Positions 14,913 through 22,341 of a DNA stretch of 48,194 nt are shown one piece after another; position 1 is the first letter of the stretch; every line of letters starts with the position of its first letter. Under the pieces are notes generated by a model. The model had not been told where the DNA came from, did not search any database, and worked only from the letters and a program-made list of their open reading frames with translations. This stretch comes from Oscillospiraceae bacterium (GTDB lineage: Bacteria; Bacillota; Clostridia; Oscillospirales; Acutalibacteraceae): assembly GCA_902792985.1 (NCBI GenBank), contig CADBBT010000008.1, positions 1-48,194 on the forward strand, read 5' to 3'. The translations under genes were made by a program, and so were the position numbers.

Positions 14913-17693
14913 ATGAAACAGCAAAAAAACCGTATGTTCAATGAGCGCGACTTCGTGCAGGATCCGAATTACGTTGCGCCCGACAAGGAAAAGGAGGCGC
15001 TCGTGCTCAAGCTCGGCACGATGATCACCGACCGTTACCTTGTCAAGTACACCCGTTCCATGAAGACCGACGACCCCGAATACTGGGCGCTGGACGAAGT
15101 GCTCACCAAGGACGAGGTCAAGTTCCTGCTCAGCTTTGAAAAGACCCGCGTGCCCTACACGCCTGAGCAGATCGCCGAGCGCAGCGGCCTTTCCATGGAA
15201 GAAACCAAAAAGATGATCGACCACCTGTGCTGGGTCGGCGTTTTGGAGATGACCCGCGAGGGCGAAAACAAGGAAAAGCACTACAATGTGCCCATCTTCG
15301 TGCCCGGCTCGGCAGAGTTCATGATGATGAACGACGAGCTGACGGCCCAGCATCCCAACCTTGCGACCTTCTTCAACCTGATGACGCAGATGCCGCTGGA
15401 AAACATCACCCAGATGGTGCCGCCGGGAGGCGCGGGCGTCGGCATGCATGTCATCCCCGTGGAAAAGGCGATCGAGCACGAAAACAATTCTGCCCCGGTG
15501 GAGCACATCTCCCACTGGCTGAAAAAGTATGACAAATATTCCGTCGGTCAGTGCACCTGCCGCAAGCAGCAGACCATGCGCGGCGAAGGCAGCGGCGAGA
15601 TCAACGGAGAGTTCTGCATGGGCGTGGGCGACATGGCGGAATACTGCGTGGACCGCGGCATGGGACGCTACATCACCTATGATGAAGCGATCGAAATTTT
15701 GGAGCGCGCGGAGCGTCACGGCTTTGTGCACCAGACCACGAACATCGACGGCGAGGACAAGATCGTCGCCATCTGCAACTGCGCGCCCGGCGTGTGCAAC
15801 GCGCTGCGCACCAGCCAGCTTTATAACACCCCGAACATGAGCCGCAGCGCGTATCGCGCCCATGTGGAAAAAAGCAAGTGCGTCGCCTGCGGAAAATGTG
15901 TGGAGGTCTGCCCCGTCGGTGCGGCAAAGCTCGGCCAAAAGCTCTGCACCAAGCACGGCGAACAGAAATATCCGCTCTCCGAGCTGCCCAACGGCACCAA
16001 ATGGGGCGCCGACAAATGGAACCCCAACTACCGTGAGGACGCGAAGATCAACTGCTATGACACCGGCACGGCGCCGTGCAAAACCGCCTGCCCGGCCCAC
16101 CTTGCCGTGCAGGGCTATGTGAAGATGGCCGCCGAGGGACGCTATCTTGACGCGCTCAAGCTCATCAAGCAGGACAATCCCTTCCCGGCCGTTTGCGGCG
16201 CGGTCTGCAACCGCCGCTGCGAAGACGCCTGCACCCGCGGCACGGTCGATGCGCCGATCGCCATCGACGAGATCAAAAAGTTCATCGCCGCGCAGGAGCT
16301 GCACGCCGACAAGCGCTTTGTGCCGATCTGCGAAAAGGACGACGGCGGCATGTGGGGCCCGGATTATAAAATGGCCATCATCGGCGGCGGACCGGCCGGC
16401 CTTTCCTGCGCATATTATCTGCGCACGCGCGGCTATGATGTGACGGTGTTTGAAAAAGAGCAGCGCCCGGGCGGCATGCTTGTTTACGGCATTCCGAACT
16501 TCCGTCTGGAAAAGGATGTCATCGACGCCGAGATCGACGTGCTGCGCCAGATGGGCGTGGAGTTCCGCTGCGGCGTGGAGGTCGGCAAGGACGTGACGAT
16601 CCAGTCGCTGCGCGAAGAGGGCTACAAGGCGTTCTATCTTGCCATCGGTATGCAGGGCGGACGCAAAGCCGGCGTGCCCGGCGAGGACGCCAAGGGCGTG
16701 CAGTCCGGCGTGGAATTCCTGCGTGACATCAACGCCGACAGCAAAAAGAAGCTGAAGGGCGACGTGGTCGTCATCGGCGGCGGCAACGTCGCGGTGGACG
16801 TTGCGCGTTCCGCGGTGCGCGCAACGAACGGCAAAGTGACCATGCTCTGTCTGGAGGGCGAAAACGAAATGCCGGCGGCGGACGACGAGGTTGCCGAAGC
16901 GAAGGCGGAGGGCATCACCGTTTGCAACGGCTGGGGCCCGAAGGAAATTCTCACGAAAAACGGCAAAGTGGTCGGCGTGGTGTTCAAAAAATGCGTGCGC
17001 GTCTTTGACGAAAATCACCGCTTTGCGCCGCAGTATGACGAAAACGAAACGATCACGATCGACTGCGCAAATGTTTTGCAGGCCATCGGTCAAAGCGCCG
17101 TCTGGGGCGATCTGCTCAAGGGCACCAACGTCCAGCTCAAGCCCAACGGCACGGTCGACCACGACCCGCTGACCTTTGAAACGGCGGAGCCCGACATCTT
17201 TGTGGGCGGCGACATCGGCCACGGCGCACGCTTTGCGATCGACGCGATCGCAGACGGCAAAAAGGGGTGCGAGAGCATGCACCGCTCCGTGCACGAAGGC
17301 CAGTCGCAGCGCATTGCCCGCGACAAGCGCGAATTCATCGAGCTTGACAAGGACGACATCATTCTGGAATCCTTTGACAACGCAAAGCGCCAGGTGCCCG
17401 GACACAAGGCCGGCAAGGCGACGGAGACGTTTGAAGATCTGCGTCTGCCGCTGACGGAGGAACAGGTCAAGATCGAAGCCGCGCGCTGCCTCGGCTGCGG
17501 CGCAACGGTCGTTGACATCAACCGCTGCGTGGGCTGCGGTCTTTGCACAACGCGCTGCGAATTCGACGCGATCCACCTGAGCCGCGATCTGCCGGAATGC
17601 ACAAACATGATCCGCTGCGAAGACAAGCTGCTCAAGGTCGGTCCCTACGCCCTCAAGCGCATGGGCAAGATCGCGCTCGGCAGAAAGAAGTAA
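14913..17693 (+). CDS. Large iron-sulfur flavoprotein, GltD-like NAD(P)H oxidoreductase (paralogue 2)
   Basis: A 926-residue paralogue of the protein at 3757-6570, collinear over its whole length. It has the helix-turn-helix-like N-terminal region, CTCRK (about 213) and ICNC (about 289) cysteines, the 4Fe-4S motif CVACGKCVEVCP (about 323), the GltD-type cluster domain (CKTACPAH at about 388 and CGAVCNRRCEDAC), FAD site GGGPAGLSCAYY (about 490), NAD(P) site GGGNVAVDVA (about 621), and the C-terminal CLGCG...CVGCGLCTTRC (about 858-878). It sits between hypB2 and hypA, three bases before hypA. It probably passes electrons from NAD(P)H through FAD and several Fe-S clusters. Why the locus keeps two is unknown: different donors, different acceptors, or a heteromer. 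Confidence 0.85.
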   Translation: MKQQKNRMFNERDFVQDPNYVAPDKEKEALVLKLGTMITDRYLVKYTRSMKTDDPEYWALDEVLTKDEVKFLLSFEKTRVPYTPEQIAERSGLSMEETKKMIDHLCWVGVLEMTREGENKEKHYNVPIFVPGSAEFMMMNDELTAQHPNLATFFNLMTQMPLENITQMVPPGGAGVGMHVIPVEKAIEHENNSAPVEHISHWLKKYDKYSVGQCTCRKQQTMRGEGSGEINGEFCMGVGDMAEYCVDRGMGRYITYDEAIEILERAERHGFVHQTTNIDGEDKIVAICNCAPGVCNALRTSQLYNTPNMSRSAYRAHVEKSKCVACGKCVEVCPVGAAKLGQKLCTKHGEQKYPLSELPNGTKWGADKWNPNYREDAKINCYDTGTAPCKTACPAHLAVQGYVKMAAEGRYLDALKLIKQDNPFPAVCGAVCNRRCEDACTRGTVDAPIAIDEIKKFIAAQELHADKRFVPICEKDDGGMWGPDYKMAIIGGGPAGLSCAYYLRTRGYDVTVFEKEQRPGGMLVYGIPNFRLEKDVIDAEIDVLRQMGVEFRCGVEVGKDVTIQSLREEGYKAFYLAIGMQGGRKAGVPGEDAKGVQSGVEFLRDINADSKKKLKGDVVVIGGGNVAVDVARSAVRATNGKVTMLCLEGENEMPAADDEVAEAKAEGITVCNGWGPKEILTKNGKVVGVVFKKCVRVFDENHRFAPQYDENETITIDCANVLQAIGQSAVWGDLLKGTNVQLKPNGTVDHDPLTFETAEPDIFVGGDIGHGARFAIDAIADGKKGCESMHRSVHEGQSQRIARDKREFIELDKDDIILESFDNAKRQVPGHKAGKATETFEDLRLPLTEEQVKIEAARCLGCGATVVDINRCVGCGLCTTRCEFDAIHLSRDLPECTNMIRCEDKLLKVGPYALKRMGKIALGRKK

Positions 17694-17696
17694 GCC

Positions 17697-18041
17697 ATGC
17701 ACGAGATGGGGATCGTTTTGCACCTTGCAAAAACGCTGGACGAGACCGCCGCGCAGGAGCATCTGACAAAGATCGGCAAGGTCGTTTTGCAGGTCGGCGA
17801 GGTGTCGGGCATCATGACCGACCTGTTCACCGACGCGTGGGACTACTTCAAAGGCCGCCATCCGGTGCTCAAGGACAGCGAGCTGGTGCTGGAACAAATT
17901 CCGGCCGTGACCTACTGCGACAACTGCAAGGGCACCTATGAGACCGTCAAATACGGCAAGGAGTGCCCGTTTTGCCACAGCGGCGAGACCTGGCTGCTGA
18001 AGGGAAACGAGTGCATCATCAAGGAGATCGAAGCGGAATAA
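17697..18041 (+). CDS. hypA: HypA-like nickel metallochaperone
   Basis: A 114-residue protein that begins MHEMGI, the Met-His-Glu nickel-binding N-terminus of HypA. It contains two zinc-knuckle pairs, CDNC (about 80) and CPFC (about 97). HypA hands nickel to hydrogenase with HypB. It starts three bases after the second flavoprotein gene, so the two are surely co-transcribed. The length is normal for the family. The sequence around the second pair ends in an acidic tail. In this locus there is no hydrogenase large subunit, endopeptidase, HypC, D, E or F, so it either acts on a hydrogenase encoded elsewhere or on a new client in the operon. Confidence 0.9.
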   Translation: MHEMGIVLHLAKTLDETAAQEHLTKIGKVVLQVGEVSGIMTDLFTDAWDYFKGRHPVLKDSELVLEQIPAVTYCDNCKGTYETVKYGKECPFCHSGETWLLKGNECIIKEIEAE

Positions 18042-18044
18042 ATA

Positions 18045-18083
18045 CAGTCGTTAGTCGATAGCTGTCAGCTGTCAGCAGACAGG
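18045..18083 (+). repeat. Short heptamer-type repeat (AGTCG/AGCTGTC family)
   Basis: The tract contains GTCGTTAGTCGATAGCTGTC and a second CAGCTGTCAGC run, members of the same family seen at 19968-20005, 29155-29210 and 32581-32620. It lies just before a shared terminator. Confidence 0.6.
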
Positions 18084-18085
18084 AA

Positions 18086-18118
18086 AACCCCGCCGTGGTG
18101 ATGTGCCACGGCGGGGTT
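18086..18118. terminator. Shared bidirectional terminator between hypA and the metalloprotease gene
   Basis: The arms AACCCCGCCGTGG (18086-18098) and CCACGGCGGGGTT (18106-18118) form a perfect 13-bp stem with a seven-base loop. The minus strand continues with TTTTCC and the plus strand with GGTTTAT. Convergent genes end on both sides (18041 plus, 18134 minus). Confidence 0.85.
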
Positions 18119-18133
18119 GGTTTATACTTCTCT

Positions 18134-19612
18134 TTAATCCAGGTAATCCGCCTGGCGGCTGACGGTGCCGTCAGAATTGAGCAAGCAGACAAAGATCACG
18201 CCATAATCCATAGAATCTGTAAAAGTTTCAATCATGCGCGGCTTGCCGTTCTGCAGGAAGAACGTATACTCTGTCTGAGCGATCGTCGGCGGAAGATACG
18301 CGCCGAACTCGTAACTGGTTTCATAAGGGAACAAGTCCACATACAGCATTTCGGTGAGCGCCTGACGGTTCATTTCCTTGTCTTTGAATAAAACGGGCAG
18401 CGCCTTGGACGCGATGATCTTGTCCACGAGACAGGCGTCTGTGATCCCCCAGTCTCCGTAACGCACCGGATTGAATTCTTCACCGTCATATACAAAGCGG
18501 TCAGCCAGCACCTTCATTTTGATGTTGCGGTAGACGTCCATGAATTTGCGAATTTTCTCCGGCTGTTTTTTATCGAGCTTTTTGATATCCCTTTTGACGC
18601 GCAGCATCAGCAGGCTGAAAATGGTGTTGACCGCGTGATATGCTTTTTTGGATTCCACAATATCGTCGTCTGCCATAAGCGGCAGATTCTGAAGCAGGCC
18701 CCAAAGCTTTTGGGAAGTATCGGAATCATAGTTTTTGAGGACCGCCGTTTTGATCGTTTCAAGACTCTTGCCCATGCCGACAGCGTTCACGACGTTATAG
18801 CCGGCGAGATACACAAGCACATCGTAAATTGTCTGATAATAAGGATACACCGAGTTTCTGTCGCACTTGAAAATGAACATAGAGTCATCATATCCAACCA
18901 CTTGCGCCGTTCCGCCGAAGGATGTTTCGATCGGCAGGGCAAAACGCTCATGAAAACTTGCGGCGCCCTCAAGAATGATTTTGCGCAGCGCCTTGGTCGG
19001 AAAGCTTGTTTTCTTTGAACATGCGCGGTCATGCACATGACGCAGCTCATGGGCAAAGGTTCCGAGCTGGTCAGCCTTTTCATATTCGTCCAGCTTCTTC
19101 GGGTCGCGGTAAAGAACGACCATATTGCTCTTCTTTCCGTCGATGGTCGTGCGGCCTTCAAAGCCGCTTTTTTTCACATAGACACGACCTTCGGGCGAGT
19201 CGGCATCGATCAGCTTGAGCTTGCCAATCAGCGGGATGACATTGATCAGGTTTTCGCGGATGTAACTTTTCGGCGCAGGCAGATCTTTATAGACCGTTCT
19301 CCACTGCGGGTAGTTTTCCACCTCCAGCTTGAGCAGCTCGCGGAAAAAGCTGTTGGCTTTTTTTGAAAACTTTTTCGTTTCAAGCTGGGCGTCCAGTTCT
19401 TTCAGCAGCGCGTTGTAAAGCTTTTTGTCAAACTTTTTCTCATACGTCGGCGCCACACTCACAACGGCAAGGTCCTCTTCGGCGTGCGCCTGCACCGCAA
19501 GCTGCAGGACGCTGCAATCCGCAAACGACAGAACAGAAAAGAAGGTAATGAGGCACAACAAAAAAGCAACTGTCCGTTTCACCATTCGATTGATATACAT
19601 GTTCGTGTTCAT
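18134..19612 (-). CDS. Exported HExxH metalloprotease-like protein
   Basis: A 492-residue protein. I chose the ATG at 19612 because AAGGAG lies nine bases upstream; the frame is open further upstream only through repeat DNA. The N-terminus has basic residues and a hydrophobic segment (about 13-35), a signal peptide. The motif TFAHELRHVHD (about residue 195) is an HExxH zinc site, and EGAASFHE about 25 residues later could give the third ligand in a gluzincin arrangement. Two tracts rich in Lys precede the motif. I do not recognise a named family; secreted or membrane-tethered peptidase is the inference. It is monocistronic, convergent with hypA, and shares its terminator. Confidence 0.6.
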   Translation of the reverse strand: MNTNMYINRMVKRTVAFLLCLITFFSVLSFADCSVLQLAVQAHAEEDLAVVSVAPTYEKKFDKKLYNALLKELDAQLETKKFSKKANSFFRELLKLEVENYPQWRTVYKDLPAPKSYIRENLINVIPLIGKLKLIDADSPEGRVYVKKSGFEGRTTIDGKKSNMVVLYRDPKKLDEYEKADQLGTFAHELRHVHDRACSKKTSFPTKALRKIILEGAASFHERFALPIETSFGGTAQVVGYDDSMFIFKCDRNSVYPYYQTIYDVLVYLAGYNVVNAVGMGKSLETIKTAVLKNYDSDTSQKLWGLLQNLPLMADDDIVESKKAYHAVNTIFSLLMLRVKRDIKKLDKKQPEKIRKFMDVYRNIKMKVLADRFVYDGEEFNPVRYGDWGITDACLVDKIIASKALPVLFKDKEMNRQALTEMLYVDLFPYETSYEFGAYLPPTIAQTEYTFFLQNGKPRMIETFTDSMDYGVIFVCLLNSDGTVSRQADYLD

Positions 19613-19730
19613 TTTTTTCGTCTCCTTCATTGTTTTGATTGTGACTCTATGATACACATTTGGTCTGTGAACCTGTAATTTCCGTTTTCCTGCAGCAAAA
19701 AATTGCGCACGACGAATGCCGTGCACATCG

Positions 19731-19750
19731 GGCCAATGGCCGCCCCTACG
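19731..19750 (+). repeat. Short dispersed repeat with GGCCAATGGCC core, copy 1
   Basis: The 20 bases GGCCAATGGCCGCCCCTACG occur identically at 32512-32531. The core GGCCAATGGCC is nearly self-complementary. Both copies lie in intergenic DNA. Immediately upstream here is another dyad, GCACGACGAATGCCGTGC. Confidence 0.7.
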
Positions 19751-19832
19751 GTTTCTTATACAATTGACGAACGTACTGTTATCCTCACGCCCCGTCGCGG
19801 CGCGCACGTTCTTTCCATTTGCACATAACCCC

Positions 19833-19937
19833 GCGTCTTTAAAGTGCCTTGACGCTGTCGCGTCAAGATTATATCGCGACGGAGAAACGATGCCCCACAT
19901 CGTTTCTCCTGCGACTTCAATTCCGCATTCCGAATTT
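19833..19937 (-). repeat. Two-hairpin dispersed element, copy B
   Basis: This is the inverted counterpart of 3535-3634. Its large hairpin is perfect here: GGAGAAACGATG (19881-19892) pairs with CATCGTTTCTCC (19898-19909). The second hairpin is CTTGACGC (19848-19855) with GCGTCAAG (19860-19867). The element is bracketed by ACCCCGC (about 19827) and GGCGGGGTT (about 19960), the arms of the recurrent terminator stem, as though it had been placed inside a terminator loop. The remaining spacer bases 19613-19730 show no gene. Confidence 0.75.
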
Positions 19938-19967
19938 GAAAACATCCACGGCGGGGTTTTCCTGTCC

Positions 19968-20005
19968 GCTGACAGCTAACAGCTAACAGCTATCGACTGC
20001 CGACT
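19968..20005 (+). repeat. Heptamer-type repeat (CAGCTAA family) running into the end of tadA
   Basis: GACAGCTAACAGCTAACAGC and the following TATCGACTGCCGACTC are the reverse-complement version of the repeats at 18045 and 29155. The stop codon and last few codons of tadA (19990 onwards) are made from this repeat. Confidence 0.65.
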
Positions 20006-20445
20006 CTCTTTTTCCGAAACATCTCCTGCAGCAGCGCGGCGCACTCCTTTGCCATGAACCCGCCGAGCAGCTTCGGCAGCACGGCGTGCGGCAGATCCTG
20101 CAGCGCAACGGTGCTCACGCACGCGCCCGCGTCCGGATCAAACGCGCCGAACACCACCTGCCCGACCCGCGCAGCGAGGATCGCGCCGCAGCACATTGCG
20201 CACGGTTCCAGCGTCACATACAGCGTGCAGTCCGTCAGCCGCCAGTCGCCCAAAACAGCGCACGCCGCCTCGATCGCCGCGATCTCCGCGTGGCCGAGCG
20301 GCGTTTTTTTTCGTTCGCGGCTGTTGCGGCCGCTGCCGATGATCCTGCCGTCCTTGACGATCACGGCGCCCACCGGCACTTCGCCCTCCTCGCCGGCCTG
20401 TTTTGCCAGCGCGAGCGCGGCTTGCATAAATGTTCGATGTTCCAT
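19990..20445 (-). CDS. tadA: tRNA-specific adenosine-34 deaminase
   Basis: A 151-residue zinc deaminase that converts adenosine to inosine at the wobble position of tRNA-Arg(ACG). The zinc site is complete: HAEIAAIEAA (His and catalytic Glu) and PCAMCCGAI (PCxxC). The length and order match TadA, and the other nucleoside deaminases lack this combination. The start is the ATG at 20445, five bases after the CPBP protease gene; a longer open frame upstream overlaps that gene and is not coding. The last four residues come from intergenic repeat sequence, so the C-terminus was probably altered by repeat insertion. Confidence 0.92.
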   Translation of the reverse strand: MEHRTFMQAALALAKQAGEEGEVPVGAVIVKDGRIIGSGRNSRERKKTPLGHAEIAAIEAACAVLGDWRLTDCTLYVTLEPCAMCCGAILAARVGQVVFGAFDPDAGACVSTVALQDLPHAVLPKLLGGFMAKECAALLQEMFRKKRVGSR

Positions 20446-20450
20446 GGCGC

Positions 20451-21458
20451 TCAGCTCAGTCCGACATAGCGCGACGTGAAATACAGCATGGCGCAGACGG
20501 CGATGACCATGGTCGGTGCGGAAAAGAACGCCGCATATTTGCTGCGGGCGGGAAGCGCCGTCCGATCGCCCCAAAGCTTTGCGTCCTCTTTTTTCCGGTA
20601 AAGATACACAAGAAAGCAGATCGCACCGCAGCCGAAAAGCGCGCCCTGCACGAACGTGTAGCAAAGGTTCAGCGTCTGCACGGGCAACATGTCGGAAAGA
20701 TAGGAAAACACCAGCGAGATGCTGTTGTTGAGCGCGTGGATGAGGATCGCCGGCCAGAGCGAGCCGGTCTGCAGCACAAAATAGCCCAGCGCAAGCCCGA
20801 CAACAAAGGCGAACGGCGTTTGAATGAGATTGCAGTGCATCAGACCGAAGCACAGCGCCGAGGTAATGACCGCAAACCAGCCGCCGAAAGCACGCAGATT
20901 CTGCATCACCACGCCGCGCAGACAGAGCTCTTCTACAAGGGCCGGCATGAGCACCACGCGGATCACGCTGCTCAAAATGCCGAGCGCGCCTGTGGGCAGC
21001 GCCATGTCGGGCGAAGACAGCTCCACGCCGAACGCGGAGACCGCCGTGACCATCAGATCGGTCAACAGGTTCGCCGCCATGCAGAACATCAGCCCCGCCG
21101 GAATGGTCAGCAGCACATCCGAGCCGCCCTGCGGCTTTTCCAGCGGCAGCGGATCTGACTGGTAGGTGATCTTGCGCATCGGTTTGGACAGCAGCAAAAA
21201 CGGCGGGAGCATGCTCGCCATGATCACAAGGATGTCCACCCCGTTCTGGAACAGGGCGTCGGTCTGGTATTTGCTGTGCAGCGCAGGGAGCGCCAGCGGC
21301 AGCGTCAAAAGATTTTGCAGCAGAATATACAGCAGGATCGCTCCGCCGACGTAAAAGCCGAGTCTGTGCAGCTGAACGCGCTGCATTGCGGCAAAATCGG
21401 CGGTGAACTCCTCCAGCGTCGGGCGTCTGTTTTGTTGTTCAAAATCGTAACCGTTCAT
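20451..21458 (-). CDS. CPBP-family intramembrane metalloprotease
   Basis: A 335-residue polytopic membrane protein with about eight hydrophobic segments. The three CPBP (Abi/CAAX protease-like) motifs are present: EELCLRG (EExxxR), FGLMH (FxxxH) and HALNN (HxxxN), which bind zinc in the membrane. The family cleaves membrane-embedded or prenylated substrates and includes bacteriocin self-immunity proteins. The start at 21458 has an AGAGGAAAG site. It sits between an SDR gene (10-base gap) and tadA (5-base gap), so it is in a three-gene operon without an obvious functional theme. Confidence 0.85.
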   Translation of the reverse strand: MNGYDFEQQNRRPTLEEFTADFAAMQRVQLHRLGFYVGGAILLYILLQNLLTLPLALPALHSKYQTDALFQNGVDILVIMASMLPPFLLLSKPMRKITYQSDPLPLEKPQGGSDVLLTIPAGLMFCMAANLLTDLMVTAVSAFGVELSSPDMALPTGALGILSSVIRVVLMPALVEELCLRGVVMQNLRAFGGWFAVITSALCFGLMHCNLIQTPFAFVVGLALGYFVLQTGSLWPAILIHALNNSISLVFSYLSDMLPVQTLNLCYTFVQGALFGCGAICFLVYLYRKKEDAKLWGDRTALPARSKYAAFFSAPTMVIAVCAMLYFTSRYVGLS

Positions 21459-21468
21459 ATCTTTCCTC

Positions 21469-22260
21469 TTACTTTGCGTAAATTTCGCCGACGATGCGGT
21501 TGACCAGCGACGCCGGCAACGCTTTTTGCAGCAGCGCAAACACATGATACTGCGCGCCGGCGGTCGAAAGCGGGCGCGGTCTTTTTTGCTGCGACAATCG
21601 CCAGATCGCTTTGGCGAGCGCGCGCGGCGGCATCCCGTTTTGTTCGTCGTGCTCCATCACGGCAACGCTGTTTTGCAGCGTTTCACCGTAAACGCCGCAC
21701 GGATCCTGCGATTTTTCGCGCACAGCGGTAAAGCCGGTTTTCACATCGCCGGGCATCAGCGCGCAGACCCGGATGCCGAAGGGCTTCACCTCATTGGCCA
21801 GAGCCAGTGTAAGCGCGTTGATCGCGCTTTTGGACGCCGAATAAAACGATTGGAACGGAATGGACAGCACTGCCGCCATGGAGCTGACGTTGACGATCAC
21901 GCCGTGGCCGGTTCTGCGCATGAGGGGCACAGCGGCTTTGCAGCAATGGAAGCAGCCGAAAAAGTTGACGTCGAACTGCTTTTTCGCCTGCGCGTCGTCG
22001 GTGAGCTCCACCGCGCCGGAGATGCCGAAGCCCGCATTGTTGACAAGCACGTCGATCTGCCCGTGGCGCGCAAAAATTTCGGCAAACACATCGTGCACCT
22101 GCGCTTCGTTCGTCACGTCGCAGACCAGATGCCGGACATTGCCGCTGCTTTCTCCGCCGCGGCGGGAAAGCGCATAGACAAGATAGCCTTTTTCGGCAAA
22201 GAGTTCGGCGGTCGCAAGGCCAATGCCGCTGCTCCCGCCTGTGATCACTGCAATTTTCAT
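21469..22260 (-). CDS. Short-chain dehydrogenase/reductase
   Basis: A 263-residue classical SDR. The cofactor site is TGGSSGIG (residues about 7-14), followed by the NNAG motif, the catalytic Ser in VNVSSMAAV and YSASK (YxxxK). These proteins reduce or oxidise a carbonyl or hydroxyl group with NAD(P)H. The start at 22260 has GGGAG eight bases upstream; a longer frame starting at 22311 lacks a site. It leads the operon SDR-CPBP-tadA. The substrate is not evident. The segment after the YxxxK resembles SDRs that act on acyl or steroid-like substrates, but I cannot support a call. Confidence 0.85.
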   Translation of the reverse strand: MKIAVITGGSSGIGLATAELFAEKGYLVYALSRRGGESSGNVRHLVCDVTNEAQVHDVFAEIFARHGQIDVLVNNAGFGISGAVELTDDAQAKKQFDVNFFGCFHCCKAAVPLMRRTGHGVIVNVSSMAAVLSIPFQSFYSASKSAINALTLALANEVKPFGIRVCALMPGDVKTGFTAVREKSQDPCGVYGETLQNSVAVMEHDEQNGMPPRALAKAIWRLSQQKRPRPLSTAGAQYHVFALLQKALPASLVNRIVGEIYAK

Positions 22261-22312
22261 GATGGTTCTCCCGAATGTGCCGCAAAAAAGCGGCAGCGGT
22301 TTATTGTTCACA

Positions 22313-22341
22313 CGCTTTGCGGTTCACGACCTCACCCGTCA
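22313..22341 (-). repeat. 29-bp dispersed repeat upstream of the SDR gene (copy 1)
   Basis: The 29 bases (starting CGCTTTGCGGTTCACGACC on the plus strand) are identical to 27079-27107. Both copies lie in the 5' region of a minus-strand gene, 53 bases before the SDR start here and 61 bases before the GH27 start there. Confidence 0.8.

Noticed and set aside
14592-17978. A 1128-codon open frame on the minus strand opposite the second large flavoprotein and hypA
   Set aside because: Antisense shadow. The plus-strand frames carry a complete set of motifs and proper ribosome sites.
13359-18041. A hydrogenase maturation operon
   Set aside because: Only hypA and hypB are present; hypC-F, structural subunits and protease are missing, and the neighbours are acyl-ligase and flavoprotein genes.
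19613-19945. N-terminal extension of the HExxH protein to 603 residues
   Set aside because: The extra frame is the translation of the two-hairpin repeat and spacer, and the internal ATG has the ribosome site and signal peptide.
20446-20853. N-terminal extension of TadA
   Set aside because: The region belongs to the CPBP gene in another frame; the TadA family starts at the ATG at 20445.
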